Source of the DNA: an uncultured Draconibacterium sp.
GTDB taxonomy: Bacteria; Bacteroidota; Bacteroidia; Bacteroidales; Prolixibacteraceae
Reading direction: 5' to 3'
NCBI RefSeq assembly: GCF_963677575.1
Contig: NZ_OY782038.1
Coordinates: 434,001-498,000, forward strand
DNA length: 64,000 nucleotides
In this document: piece by piece, positions 1 through 7,995 of the stretch
Layout of the letters: every line of letters starts with the position of its first letter
Position numbering within the stretch: the stretch's first letter is position 1
Translations under genes and position numbers: made by a program
Notes under the pieces: generated by a model
The model's input: only the letters and a program-made list of their open reading frames with translations
Databases searched by the model: none
What the model was told of the DNA's origin: nothing

Positions 1-1052
1 GCAAAATCGATGTCGAAATCGGGCGGGCTTTTCCTTGAGGGATTGATAAAACGCTCGAAATACAAATCCAGTTCAACAGGATCAACATCAGTAATACGCA
101 GCAGATAGGCCACCATACTATTGGCGCCACTTCCCCGCCCCACATAGTAATAACCTTCGCGGCGGGCATACTCCACCATATCCCGGTTAATAAGAAAATA
201 CGAGGCAAAATTCATTTGTCGGATTACCTGTAGCTCTTTTTCCATTCGCGCAACTATAGCCTCCGAAGGATTGCCAAAACGATATTTTAATCCTTCGTTC
301 GCCAGCTTTGTCAGCAATTCTAAATCTTCTTCGGGTGAAGAGGTAAAACTTTTTTTGTTTTTGGCTTTATTAAAAGTAAAATGAACGGAGCAATTGTTGA
401 GCAAACGTTGTGTATTTTCAATAATATCCGGAAAATCACAAAATACTTCTCTGATTTTTTCCTGCGGAAACATAATCTCATCCGAACTGGCTTCTTCACT
501 TTTAGGCAGACGGCTCAACAACGTATTATTATCGATTGTGCGCAAAAGCCGGTGAATATTAAAATCGCGTTTGTTCCGAAAAGTGACTGGCTGCAACACC
601 ATCAGTTTTTCCCGGTGGTTGCGCAGGTCGCCAAATATTTTACTGATCTGTGTTGGTTTTACCCCGATAAACTCATTTTCGCGCAACAGTTTTGGATGCA
701 CTTTTCCAACCGGATAAATAAAATACACGTCCTCCATTTCCGGAGCTCGTTCTGCAAAATCAGCTTCTTCGTGCAAATGTACGGTCAGGTGCTCGTTCAG
801 CTTCTGAAAGCCACTGTTATTTTGTGCAATGCCAATGTATTGCTGTTGTGCACCATTTCTGAAATCGATGCCCACAACCGGACGCAGGTCTTTTCCCTCG
901 CAACGACGGATAAAATCAATGGTTGCTGAAGTGTTGTTAATATCGGTCAACACCAACGAGTTGTAACCTTTTCCGGTAGCTTCATCAATCAACTCATCAA
1001 TGGAAAGCGTGCCAAATTTGTAGCTGTAATATGTATGACAATTTAATAACAT
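1..1052 (-). CDS. DNA polymerase III alpha subunit-like (DnaE family), N-terminal part, cut by window edge
   Basis: C-family replicative or translesion DNA polymerase. About 350 N-terminal residues are present; the rest lies left of position 1. I translated it from the minus strand. It opens with a PHP-domain start (MLLNCHTYYSYKFGTLSIDE) and reaches the palm domain, where VGRGSGANSMVAYLL and PPDFDID contain the glycine-rich loop and catalytic aspartates typical of DnaE. The ATG at 1052 gives the usual short leader before the PHP histidine. It lies 147 nt downstream of a Y-family polymerase on the same strand, with a LexA-like gene divergent from that. This arrangement is known for damage-inducible second DnaE copies that work with ImuB/DinB-type polymerases. 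Whether this is the replicative copy or an accessory one cannot be settled without the C-terminus. The family call is firm. Confidence 0.88.
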   Translation of the reverse strand, partial: MLLNCHTYYSYKFGTLSIDELIDEATGKGYNSLVLTDINNTSATIDFIRRCEGKDLRPVVGIDFRNGAQQQYIGIAQNNSGFQKLNEHLTVHLHEEADFAERAPEMEDVYFIYPVGKVHPKLLRENEFIGVKPTQISKIFGDLRNHREKLMVLQPVTFRNKRDFNIHRLLRTIDNNTLLSRLPKSEEASSDEIMFPQEKIREVFCDFPDIIENTQRLLNNCSVHFTFNKAKNKKSFTSSPEEDLELLTKLANEGLKYRFGNPSEAIVARMEKELQVIRQMNFASYFLINRDMVEYARREGYYYVGRGSGANSMVAYLLRITDVDPVELDLYFERFINPSRKSPPDFDIDF

Positions 1053-1100
1053 AAACAATGCCTAAATGCTTTAATGCGAGAATGCTTAAATCAGTTTCGA

Positions 1101-1152
1101 ATCACTAGTCACTGGTCATTGGTTCTGAACACTGCGACTGCTCACTGAACAC
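1101..1152. repeat. degenerate CACTG/GTCACT short-repeat filler
   Basis: The spacer between the two polymerase genes holds a run of imperfect short units (cactagtcactggtcatt, gaacactgcgactg, ctcactgaacac). A similar filler (gttgacagtctcagtaag) follows the peptidase gene near 9320. It looks like non-coding low-complexity sequence; no function is evident. Confidence 0.35.
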
Positions 1153-1199
1153 TTTTCCTTCATTATTCTTAAATCCTTAATCATCATTCATCACTCAAT

Positions 1200-2414
1200 T
1201 TACATCCTCCTGTGTGCCGGAATTACCGGTGATTGTCCGTTAAACGGGTTAATCATTTGTCCAATGTCGCGAGCTCCCATGGTTGAGGCTCGCTGCACTG
1301 CATTTGCCCCATAGCGGTTACGAATTTTATCCATGCGCTGGTACAGATTTATCAGCTTGGTATCATCTTCAAACAGTTTCATCTGGTAACTTCCACCCAC
1401 CAAATGACTAAAACGCACACCCACCAGCCGCACCAAAACCCGGCGTGTGTACAACTGATCGAAAAGCTCCATGGTGGTTTGAATAAGTGTATGATCGAGC
1501 GACGTGTACGGAATGCGCTTTTGCCGGGTGCGGGTATCAAAATCGGAATAACGCACGGTTACCGTAACACACGATGTTAATTTGTTTCCGTTGCGCAGGT
1601 AGAAAGCCAGTTTTTCGGCCATGGCCAGCAGCAGGTTTTTCAGTGCTTGTACATCAATTGTATCTTTCTCAAAAGTCAATGACGATGAAATAGATTTCCG
1701 CTCGTGATAAGGCTCTACCAGCGAATTATCGATTCCCTGCGCCTTTTTCCACAGCACAATCCCATTCTTTCCCATCACTTTGTCCATCAATTCGATAGGC
1801 ATCTCCTGGATGGTTTTCACATAACGGATTCCCATGCTCAGCAGCATTTTATAAGTCTGGTCGCCCACCATCGGTATTTTTTTCACCGGAAGTGGTGCCA
1901 GAAACTCTTTTTCATGCCCGTACTCAATTTGCTGAAAACCATTGGGTTTTATCTCGCCCGTTGCTACTTTCGACACCGTTTTATTGGTCGACAGTCCAAA
2001 AGAAATAGGCAAATGTGTTTGATCGATAATTCGTTTTCGTAATTCCTGCGCCCACTTGTAACAACCGTAAAATTTATCCATCCCGCTTACATCAATATAA
2101 AACTCGTCGATGGACGATTTTTCATAAAGCGGTGCTCCTTCTTTAATTATATCAGTAATCTCATCGGAAAATTTGCTGTAAATAGAACTGCTACCTTTCA
2201 CCACAATGGCCTCGGGACAAAGCCGGCGCGCCATTTGCATGGGCATGGCCGAATGTACGCCGTATTGCCGCGCTTCGTAACTACAGGCCGCCACCACTCC
2301 ACGTCCACTGGTACCTCCAACCAAAACCGGTTTGCCGATCAACTCACGGTTCATCAGCCTTTCGCACGACACAAAAAAGGTGTCCAGATCAATATGTACA
2401 ATATTCCGATTCAA
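1200..2414 (-). CDS. dinB: DNA polymerase IV (Y-family translesion polymerase)
   Basis: Error-prone polymerase that extends past damaged template bases. The 404-residue protein has the DinB layout: palm with the first metal-binding Asp at residue 9 (HIDLDTFF), the second acidic pair in SIDEFYID near residue 103, helix-hairpin-helix thumb around 170-230, and a little-finger domain to about 340. No ATG is available in frame before the conserved start; the reading frame opens with TTG at 2414, preceded by a stop 13 codons further up, so TTG initiation is the best reading. It probably shares a transcript with the downstream dnaE-like gene. The divergent S24 repressor and the palindrome at 2441-2455 suggest SOS-type control. 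Family call very secure; start codon fairly secure. Confidence 0.95.
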   Translation of the reverse strand: MNRNIVHIDLDTFFVSCERLMNRELIGKPVLVGGTSGRGVVAACSYEARQYGVHSAMPMQMARRLCPEAIVVKGSSSIYSKFSDEITDIIKEGAPLYEKSSIDEFYIDVSGMDKFYGCYKWAQELRKRIIDQTHLPISFGLSTNKTVSKVATGEIKPNGFQQIEYGHEKEFLAPLPVKKIPMVGDQTYKMLLSMGIRYVKTIQEMPIELMDKVMGKNGIVLWKKAQGIDNSLVEPYHERKSISSSLTFEKDTIDVQALKNLLLAMAEKLAFYLRNGNKLTSCVTVTVRYSDFDTRTRQKRIPYTSLDHTLIQTTMELFDQLYTRRVLVRLVGVRFSHLVGGSYQMKLFEDDTKLINLYQRMDKIRNRYGANAVQRASTMGARDIGQMINPFNGQSPVIPAHRRM

Positions 2415-2440
2415 AATGTCGATATTTTCGTCAGTTTTTC

Positions 2441-2455
2441 GACTATAATTTAGTC
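2441..2455. promoter_or_regulatory. candidate operator of the LexA-like repressor upstream of dinB
   Basis: GACTA-N5-TAGTC, a perfect 5+5 inverted repeat (gactataatttagtc), lies 27-41 nt upstream of the dinB start, where a repressor would block transcription. It sits between dinB and the divergent S24-type repressor gene. The link to that repressor is inference from position and symmetry; I see no clear second copy in front of the dnaE-like gene. Confidence 0.4.
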
Positions 2456-2494
2456 AATTTTTATTATATTTGGAAGAGAAAGTCGGAAATAAAG

Positions 2495-2640
2495 GAAAGA
2501 TTGCTTCTCCCGATAAATCGGGATCGCAATGACGTAATTTGAATAGCGTATAGGGAGTTTGGGCGCGCCCAAACTCCTCTCCCCTTCTGACTTGCAGAGT
2601 CATTGCGAAGGAGGAGGCACGACGACTGAAGCAATCTTTC
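2495..2640. mobile_element. 146-bp palindromic MITE/REP-like repeat
   Basis: Perfect 13-bp terminal inverted repeats (gaaagattgcttc at 2495-2507, its complement at 2628-2640) enclose a second inverted pair (tcgcaatgac 2524-2533 with 2599-2608), a small hairpin (2508-2523) and a central perfect 24-bp palindrome (2554-2577) around GGCGCGCC. The motif attgcttc...cgcaatgac...gtcattgcgaag...gaagcaatct resembles a non-autonomous palindromic repeat I recall from many bacterial genomes. It has no coding capacity worth calling and fills most of the dinB/lexA-like intergenic space, ending 25 nt before the repressor start. Confidence 0.7.
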
Positions 2641-2665
2641 AAACCATAACTAAAAACAAGAAACT

Positions 2666-3379
2666 ATGCACTTTGCAGAAAACCTGAAATTCCTAAGAAA
2701 ACGCCGCAAAAAATCGCAAATGGATATGGCAACAGAGCTGGGATTAACACGCACTACCCTTTCCGGGTACGAGAAAAATGTGCAGCCGCCTTTTCCGGTG
2801 CTGATAAAAATATCGGAGTATTTTAATGTGTCGCTTGATGCATTGATAAAATACCGGCTGGAAGTTTTATCGGAGCAGCAACTTTCGCAAATCGAAAAAG
2901 GATTTGATGTAGACGTTACCGGCCGAAAACTACGACTACTGACAATTTCTGTAGACAAAGAAGGTAAAGAAAACATTGAAATGGTTCCGGTAAAAGCACA
3001 GGCCGGTTATACTAATAGCTATGGCGATTTGGATTTTATTGCGTCGCTGCCCAAATTCAAACTTCCGTTTCTGCCAGAAGACAAAACATACCGCACTTTC
3101 CAGATTCGGGGCGATTCGATGCTCCCAATAAAAGAAGGCTCGTGGGTAACCTGCTCGTTTGCCGAAGACTGGACCAACATAAAAGATGGCAAAGCCTGCA
3201 TTATTGTCACAAAAGATGAAGGTGTGGTTTTCAAGCTGGTTTACAAACGTTTAGAAGACAAAAACTTCTTACTGGTTTCATTAAACAGAAATTATTCGCC
3301 TTACGAAATTCCGGTTTCGCAAGTGGTTGAAATATGGCAATTTGAAACCGTAAACAGTTTTGAAGTAGAAAGCCAATAA
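2666..3379 (+). CDS. LexA-like XRE-family repressor with S24 autoprotease domain
   Basis: Predicted damage-responsive transcription repressor of 237 residues. Residues 1-65 form an XRE/Cro-type helix-turn-helix (QMDMATELGLTRTTLSGYEKN). The C-terminal half is an S24/LexA peptidase fold with nucleophile Ser151 (RGDSMLP) and general base Lys190 (VVFKLVYK). An Ala113-Gly114 pair in KAQAGYT is the likely self-cleavage site. It is not a classical LexA because its HTH is of the phage-repressor type. It is divergent from dinB with the mobile repeat between them. Likely role: repressing the dinB-dnaE genes until RecA filaments trigger autocleavage. The domains are seen; the target is inferred from neighbourhood. 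Confidence 0.85.
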   Translation: MHFAENLKFLRKRRKKSQMDMATELGLTRTTLSGYEKNVQPPFPVLIKISEYFNVSLDALIKYRLEVLSEQQLSQIEKGFDVDVTGRKLRLLTISVDKEGKENIEMVPVKAQAGYTNSYGDLDFIASLPKFKLPFLPEDKTYRTFQIRGDSMLPIKEGSWVTCSFAEDWTNIKDGKACIIVTKDEGVVFKLVYKRLEDKNFLLVSLNRNYSPYEIPVSQVVEIWQFETVNSFEVESQ

Positions 3380-3438
3380 AGCTTTAAACCAAAAAGCTGA
3401 ATTGCAGTCCAACTTCAAATAAACCAAAAAATTTTACC

Positions 3439-4722
3439 ATGAAATCTCAAATCATTCTATTTTCTCTTCTTTTTCTTTTTGCTGTTTCAACGACCAGGGC
3501 ACAAAGCCAGGCCGACAACAACTGGATGCAATGGCGCGGTCCACTGGGTAACGGCGTAGCAGTTAAAGCGAATCCTCCGGTTGATTTCAGCGAAACCAAA
3601 AACCTGAAATGGAAAACTGCAATACCGGGTAGAGGGAACGCCACCCCAATTGTTTACGAAGACAAGATTGTGATTTTAACAGCAGTTCCGACTGATCCAT
3701 CTGTTGATCCGCAAGTATCGCCCAATGTAGACCACGATTTTAAGGTAATTCTGGTGAACAGAAACGATGGTAGTGTTATCTGGGAAAAAACTGTGGCCAC
3801 CGATCTTCCCAAAGGCAAAATCCATGATTTAAGCAGCTGGGCCTCTAATTCACCCTGCACCGATGGCGAAATGATTTACGCTTACTTCGGATCTTTTGGA
3901 CTGTACTGCCTTGACTTTGACGGAAACATTATCTGGAAACGCGATTTCGGGACAATGGAAAAACGCATGAACTTTGGCGATGGTGCGTCGCCATACCTAT
4001 ACAAAGACAGGCTTTTTATACAATGGGACCACGAAGGCGATTCGTACATCTATGCGATAGACAAAAAAACAGGAGAAGACGTATGGAGACTCGAAAGAGA
4101 CGAACCAACATCATGGTCAACACCTTTTGTGGTGGAAGCCAATGGAAAAACACAGGTAATTGTTAGCGGCACCAACAAAATTATTAGCTACGATTACGAA
4201 ACCGGAGAAACTATCTGGTCAGGAAAAGGATTAACACAAAATGTAATCCCGGTTCCGGTATATGAAAATGGTATTGTTTACCTGATGAGTGGATTCAGGG
4301 GATCGTTCTTAAAAGCTGTCGATCTCTCGAAAGCCAGTGGTGACATTACTGATTCTGACGCTATTATTTGGACTTATAATCAAGATACTCCCTACACGCC
4401 TACACCACTTTTAATGGATGGAAAGCTTTATTTCTTACGTGTAAATAACGGTGTTATGACCTGTTTGGATGCCAAGGACGGAAGCGTGCATTATTCCAAA
4501 GAAAGACTGGAAGGTATCAGCACTATTTTCTCCTCTCCATCGGGCGCCGACGACAAAATTTACATTGCAGCAAATGGAATTTGTTTAGTTATAAAAGCCG
4601 GTGAAGATTTTGAAATTCTGGCTTCAAATCAACTGGATGACGATTTCCATGCCTCGCCAGTATTCGTTAACAACCAACTTTTTTTAAGAGGATTTGAGAA
4701 CTTGTATTGTTTTGAAGAATAA
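3439..4722 (+). CDS. secreted PQQ-binding-like beta-propeller protein
   Basis: A 427-residue exported protein with a clear signal peptide (MKSQIILFSLLFLFAVSTTRAQ). The mature part begins WMQWRGPLGNGV, the usual start of a group of PQQ-like (BamB-fold) propellers. Repeats with the blade pattern can be followed through the chain (DKIVILTA, GSVIWEK, GEDVWRLERD, GETIWSGKG, KLYFLRVNNGVMTCLDAKDGSVHY). These proteins are often of unknown role; some act in alcohol dehydrogenases or outer-membrane assembly, but nothing here shows catalytic residues or a c-type haem site. It appears to be a single-gene unit ending in a strong terminator at 4746-4784. The fold is confident; function unknown. Confidence 0.82.
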   Translation: MKSQIILFSLLFLFAVSTTRAQSQADNNWMQWRGPLGNGVAVKANPPVDFSETKNLKWKTAIPGRGNATPIVYEDKIVILTAVPTDPSVDPQVSPNVDHDFKVILVNRNDGSVIWEKTVATDLPKGKIHDLSSWASNSPCTDGEMIYAYFGSFGLYCLDFDGNIIWKRDFGTMEKRMNFGDGASPYLYKDRLFIQWDHEGDSYIYAIDKKTGEDVWRLERDEPTSWSTPFVVEANGKTQVIVSGTNKIISYDYETGETIWSGKGLTQNVIPVPVYENGIVYLMSGFRGSFLKAVDLSKASGDITDSDAIIWTYNQDTPYTPTPLLMDGKLYFLRVNNGVMTCLDAKDGSVHYSKERLEGISTIFSSPSGADDKIYIAANGICLVIKAGEDFEILASNQLDDDFHASPVFVNNQLFLRGFENLYCFEE

Positions 4723-4745
4723 TAAATAAACTCTTGTAAAAAGAA

Positions 4746-4784
4746 ATGGCGGGAACTTTAATTGATAAGTTTCCGCCATTTTTG
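4746..4784 (+). terminator. rho-independent terminator of the propeller gene, possibly bidirectional
   Basis: Eleven-base stem (atggcgggaac with gtttccgccat, one G-U pair), 12-nt loop, then TTTTTG. On the minus strand the same hairpin follows the convergent GH97 gene and is trailed by a T-rich run. Confidence 0.85.
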
Positions 4785-4802
4785 TTTGAATATTATTAAT
4801 TT

Positions 4803-6743
4803 CTATTGAACCGGCTCCAAAACAGCAGCGTAACCGCCACCGGCAACCATTTCAATTTTAATTATATCTCCATCTTTCACTATTCTTTCTGATTCATTAA
4901 CAGCCTCTCCATCATTTGGTGTTTCTTCTGTATCTGAATAGATTGTCATTTTATATTCTCCATCCGACAGAAAATCAAGAGCAACTTCCAGCTTTCGGTC
5001 TTCACTGTTGGTCATTGCCCCAATAAACCAGTCACTTTCGCTGCGGCGCGCCATAGTTATATATTCGCCAATTTTACCGTTTAAAACGCGTGTATCGTCC
5101 CAAACCGTTTTTACTTTCTTCAGAAATTCAACACCGGTTTGTCCTTTGTAATTATCCGGATGATCGCAGGCCACCTGGTAAGGACTATCGTAAATAACAA
5201 ACTGCGCCAAAGTATTTGCACGGCTTCCTAAAACATTAGCCGGCGTACCATTTCTGAACTTATCGGGCATACGATTTAAAAATCCACCAGGAGTGTAATC
5301 CATCGGTCCGGCCAGCATTCGCGTGAATGGTAAAGTACAAAGATGCTCTGGCGTCATACACAATGACCATTTATTGTATTCATTCCCCATCACACCTTCG
5401 CGGGTCATTAAGTTCGGATAAGTCCGGCGCCATCCTGTTGGTTTATATGCCCCATGGAAATCAACCATCAACTGATGTTTGGCTGCTGTCGTGACTATTC
5501 GGTGATACCAGTTTACCATTTCCTGATCGCTGCGGTCCATAAAATCAATTTTTATACCTGCAGCGCCCCATTCGTGATACAAGGCACAGGCTGCATCAAA
5601 ATCCGAGCGATCAACGTCTGTCCAGTACATCCACAACCAGCATTTTACATTTTTGCTTTTTGCGTATTCAAAAATGGCCAGCATATCCAGTTGTTTTGCA
5701 GGAGTTGTAATATCTGCCTCAGGCTGGTTGTACATGCCGTACCACTGCCAATCAATCAGCATATAATCCCAGCCCATTTCCGAGGCCAAATCAATGTATT
5801 GCAAAATCACATCCTGCTCCATTTTTACTTCGCCGCTCCACCAATGATCCCAGGCACTAATTCCAGGCTTTATCCACGACGGATCTTCAATTTCGCAAGG
5901 ATCATTCAGGTTTTGAACAATTTCCGACTCTACCAAATCACCTGGAGTTTCGCCAAGCATCAACACACGCCACGGCGTAAGATGCGGAAATTTAAAAACC
6001 ACTTTGTTTCCATTTTCTGGCTGTCCGGGTAACGGAGCAAGATCGGAACGCAATGCAAATTTTCCGGCCTTTGAATAAGGTTTCACAAACATTCCGGCGT
6101 AATCGGTCAGGTTAGCCTCTGTCAGCGCGGCATAACAATTATCAGCAACTTCTATCGTTATCGGAAGCCCGGTTACCATCTTATCTGTAATATCTGAGAT
6201 TTTCTTTTTCCAGAATTCCGTTTCCTGCGAACTTATATAGCTTTTGTAATCGGCCGACCAACAAGTAAAATCATCAGCAAAATTAAATACTGATAGTTCG
6301 TCGGTCATTGTATTCTCGCGATTAGCAAACTGTTCAGGGAATTCAACACGGTAAGCAACACCATCGTTGTAGGCCCGGAATTCAACATTCACTAAACGTT
6401 TTGGGAAACGGCTTTCCTGAGCATAAACCATCAGGCTGTTATAATTATTCTGAATTTCATTGTAACGTTTTAATACCGGTTTCCAGGTTTCGTTAACAGT
6501 AGTTTGTTTTGTATCAAGCACTGTAAATTCTTTTCCAACCGGAGCAGCTTCAACAAACTCAAAAGCAATCGTTGAAAAGTCCAACACCTTATTTCTATTG
6601 TAGGCAACTTTGTAGCCCAATTGTTCGCCAACGGAAATAGCAACAACCACTTTCCCGTCGGGAGATTTTAACTGATATTCATTTGCAGAAAGGCTGAACA
6701 CAGAGAAGGTCAGCAGTATTGTACAAAAAACGGCTCGAAACAT
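4803..6743 (-). CDS. glycoside hydrolase family 97 (alpha-glucosidase/alpha-galactosidase type)
   Basis: Exported 646-residue GH97 enzyme with a signal peptide ending near SLSA. It has the family's three parts: an N-terminal beta-sandwich (NEYQLKSPDGKVVV onward, to about 270), a (beta/alpha)8 barrel (WDHWWSGEV, YMLIDWQWYG, KCWLWMYWTDVDR) and a C-terminal beta domain. Asp400 in GIKIDFMDRSDQ matches the position used as nucleophile in the retaining (alpha-galactosidase-like) GH97 branch; inverting SusB-type enzymes use a glutamate elsewhere. I therefore lean towards a retaining enzyme, but substrate is not decidable. No SusC/SusD pair is adjacent, so this is not a full utilisation locus. A palindrome at 6795-6820 may control it. 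Confidence 0.92.
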   Translation of the reverse strand: MFRAVFCTILLTFSVFSLSANEYQLKSPDGKVVVAISVGEQLGYKVAYNRNKVLDFSTIAFEFVEAAPVGKEFTVLDTKQTTVNETWKPVLKRYNEIQNNYNSLMVYAQESRFPKRLVNVEFRAYNDGVAYRVEFPEQFANRENTMTDELSVFNFADDFTCWSADYKSYISSQETEFWKKKISDITDKMVTGLPITIEVADNCYAALTEANLTDYAGMFVKPYSKAGKFALRSDLAPLPGQPENGNKVVFKFPHLTPWRVLMLGETPGDLVESEIVQNLNDPCEIEDPSWIKPGISAWDHWWSGEVKMEQDVILQYIDLASEMGWDYMLIDWQWYGMYNQPEADITTPAKQLDMLAIFEYAKSKNVKCWLWMYWTDVDRSDFDAACALYHEWGAAGIKIDFMDRSDQEMVNWYHRIVTTAAKHQLMVDFHGAYKPTGWRRTYPNLMTREGVMGNEYNKWSLCMTPEHLCTLPFTRMLAGPMDYTPGGFLNRMPDKFRNGTPANVLGSRANTLAQFVIYDSPYQVACDHPDNYKGQTGVEFLKKVKTVWDDTRVLNGKIGEYITMARRSESDWFIGAMTNSEDRKLEVALDFLSDGEYKMTIYSDTEETPNDGEAVNESERIVKDGDIIKIEMVAGGGYAAVLEPVQ

Positions 6744-6773
6744 GTTTTACTTTTTTAGTTATTGTAATAAATA

Positions 6774-6820
6774 CAAATATAATATTTGAAACAATAAAGA
6801 AAATTCAAGAATTTTCTTTA
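6774..6820 (-). promoter_or_regulatory. GH97 promoter with perfect 12-bp inverted repeat
   Basis: Read on the minus strand, TAtaTTTG (complement of 6774-6781) matches the Bacteroidota -7 box and lies about 30 nt before the GH97 start. Just upstream, 6795-6820 is a perfect 12+12 inverted repeat around AA (half-site taaagaaaattc), placed where an activator or repressor would bind. The regulator is unknown. Confidence 0.5.
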
Positions 6821-6823
6821 TTT

Positions 6824-6905
6824 CACCCCTCTGACAGCCATAAAGGCTGACACCTCCCCTGAACAGGGGCCAAAAGCGGAACTCCGTGGCAAAGCCTCGG
6901 AGAAT
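6824..6905. repeat. short cluster of GC-rich hairpins, REP-like
   Basis: Three compact hairpins stand out in AT-rich spacer: cagcc/ggctg, cccct-gaac-agggg, and ctccg/cggag. The string cacctcccctgaacagggg resembles dispersed repeats I recall from Bacteroidota spacers. No coding potential; copy number cannot be tested here. Confidence 0.4.
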
Positions 6906-6959
6906 TATTCAGATCAAAAGTTACAAAATTCAACATAAAGAGCCGAAAATCATTGGTAT

Positions 6960-6997
6960 AAAAAAAGCCCGTTTTCATATTTCTACGAAAACGGGCT
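6960..6997 (-). terminator. strong rho-independent terminator (minus strand)
   Basis: Perfect 11-bp stem (agcccgttttc 6966-6976 with 6987-6997), 10-nt loop and a run of T on the minus strand. It lies 300 nt beyond the hsp20 stop, so either hsp20 has a long 3' tail or an independent RNA ends here. Confidence 0.85.
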
Positions 6998-7240
6998 TGC
7001 GTGTTATTAACTTTTCTCTCAACCCGAGGTCGATTTTAAAATATTTTCACAGAAAGTCATAATTACATCAGATTTGTATTTTTAATTCTGCAGCAATAGC
7101 GGGTTATTTCAAAGAATTAAAAATGCAAAGATGGTGTGAGAAGGACTTTCCTTTAAGGCTTTGCTCTTTTTACCATAAACTTCCCCCAATTTTCTTGTAT
7201 TATCCCGATAGTACTTCGAAAACCGGTGAAAGTTTCTGAC
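6998..7240 (-). other. structured spacer between hsp20 and the terminator, possible small RNA
   Basis: No ORF of note. On the minus strand the segment contains a perfect 12-bp stem (atttttaattct, complement about 35 nt on, near 7080-7125), a small aagga/tcctt hairpin, and ends in a strong terminator. An AT-rich hairpin (7243-7269) separates it from hsp20. This could be an sRNA or simply the 3' untranslated region of hsp20. I could not match it to 6S, tmRNA or SRP RNA. Confidence 0.3.
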
Positions 7241-7242
7241 TA

Positions 7243-7269
7243 AAAATAGCTAAAGCTGTGAGCTATTTT
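7243..7269 (-). terminator. AT-rich hairpin after hsp20
   Basis: Perfect 9-bp stem (aaaatagct/agctatttt) with 9-nt loop, 29 nt past the hsp20 stop and followed by T residues on the minus strand. A weak terminator or 3'-end stabiliser. Confidence 0.45.
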
Positions 7270-7297
7270 AAAGTCGAACTCAGGTTGTCAAAACCAA

Positions 7298-7744
7298 TTA
7301 TGACACTTTAATTTCAAGAGGCTCTTTTTCAAGCGCTTCTTCTTTTTTCGGAAGTTCGATATTCAAAATTCCATTTTCGAATTTCGCGCTAATCTTTTCA
7401 GCATCAACCGATTTTGGCAAACGATATTTCTTTTCGAAATTTTTTGGGCCAAACTCGCGGTGTGCATATTTATAAACCTCGTTGTTTTCTTTTTCTTCTT
7501 TCTCAACTTTTACAGTCAGTACATTTTTGTGAACATTCAACTGAAGATCTTCTTTTACAAATCCTGGCAGCAATACTTCAATTTTAAATTCTTTTTCTGT
7601 TTCAAAAACGTTGGTTGCCGGTGAAGTACCACAATTATTTACATAGTTTTCGTGGTAATCATTTTTCAGGAAATTGTTAAATAATTCATCAACTAAAGTT
7701 CTGTTTACGTTGTAACGTGGGTTTTCAAATCTTACTAAATTCAT
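7298..7744 (-). CDS. small heat-shock protein, Hsp20/alpha-crystallin family
   Basis: Cytoplasmic ATP-independent holdase that binds unfolding proteins. The 148-residue chain has a short N-terminal arm, an alpha-crystallin domain from about residue 42 to 140 (ATNVFETEKEFKIEVLLPGF, KNVLTVKVEKE, REFGPKNFEKKYRLP) and the closing GILNIELPKKE motif that forms the last strand. Length is normal for the family. Unusually for this lineage, a textbook AGGAGG lies 7 nt before the ATG, consistent with strong translation under stress. Transcribed away from trmD. Confidence 0.95.
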   Translation of the reverse strand: MNLVRFENPRYNVNRTLVDELFNNFLKNDYHENYVNNCGTSPATNVFETEKEFKIEVLLPGFVKEDLQLNVHKNVLTVKVEKEEKENNEVYKYAHREFGPKNFEKKYRLPKSVDAEKISAKFENGILNIELPKKEEALEKEPLEIKVS

Positions 7745-7751
7745 GACTTTC

Positions 7752-7757
7752 CCTCCT
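7752..7757 (-). promoter_or_regulatory. canonical Shine-Dalgarno of hsp20
   Basis: AGGAGG on the minus strand, 7 nt before the hsp20 ATG. Worth marking because Bacteroidota genes, including most here, seldom carry one. It fixes the start codon. Confidence 0.7.
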
Positions 7758-7969
7758 AATATTTTTAATTCTGTTGTTAAAATTTTGTTTTCAAATTACT
7801 GTATGCCATAAATCAATTCCTGTTCCAATAAACTTTTCCTACCAATCTTGTCATTTTTGCCCCAATCCAGTGCCAATTTGACTGTATTGCCTTTTATATA
7901 CTGCATATATGGCATATTATATAGTTTTATGGATATATAATCAAAAGCAATCAAAGCTGAAAATATTGT

Positions 7970-7977
7970 TACCTTTG
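7970..7977 (+). promoter_or_regulatory. trmD -7 promoter box
   Basis: TAccTTTG, an exact match to the Bacteroidota -7 consensus, ends 18 nt before the trmD ATG at 7996. Transcription would start near 7984, so the longer upstream reading frame (from 7909) cannot be the true start. No good -33 TTG is visible. Confidence 0.6.
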
Positions 7978-7995
7978 CGCAAAATTTTTCCAAAA

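Noticed and set aside
381..929. Plus-strand ORF of 182 codons
   Set aside because: It lies antisense to the DnaE-type polymerase gene, whose own frame has clear family motifs; the antisense product has no recognisable features.
6744..7297. tRNA, 6S, SRP or tmRNA gene in the spacer near hsp20
   Set aside because: No T-loop/CCA pattern, no SRP tetraloop motif and no tmRNA tag frame could be found by eye.
7796..7993. Minus-strand 65-codon ORF upstream of hsp20
   Set aside because: It overlaps the trmD promoter and start and looks like a chance frame, with no signal or domain.
7909..7995. Upstream extension of trmD
   Set aside because: The -7 box at 7970-7977 falls inside it and the family N-terminus begins at 7996.
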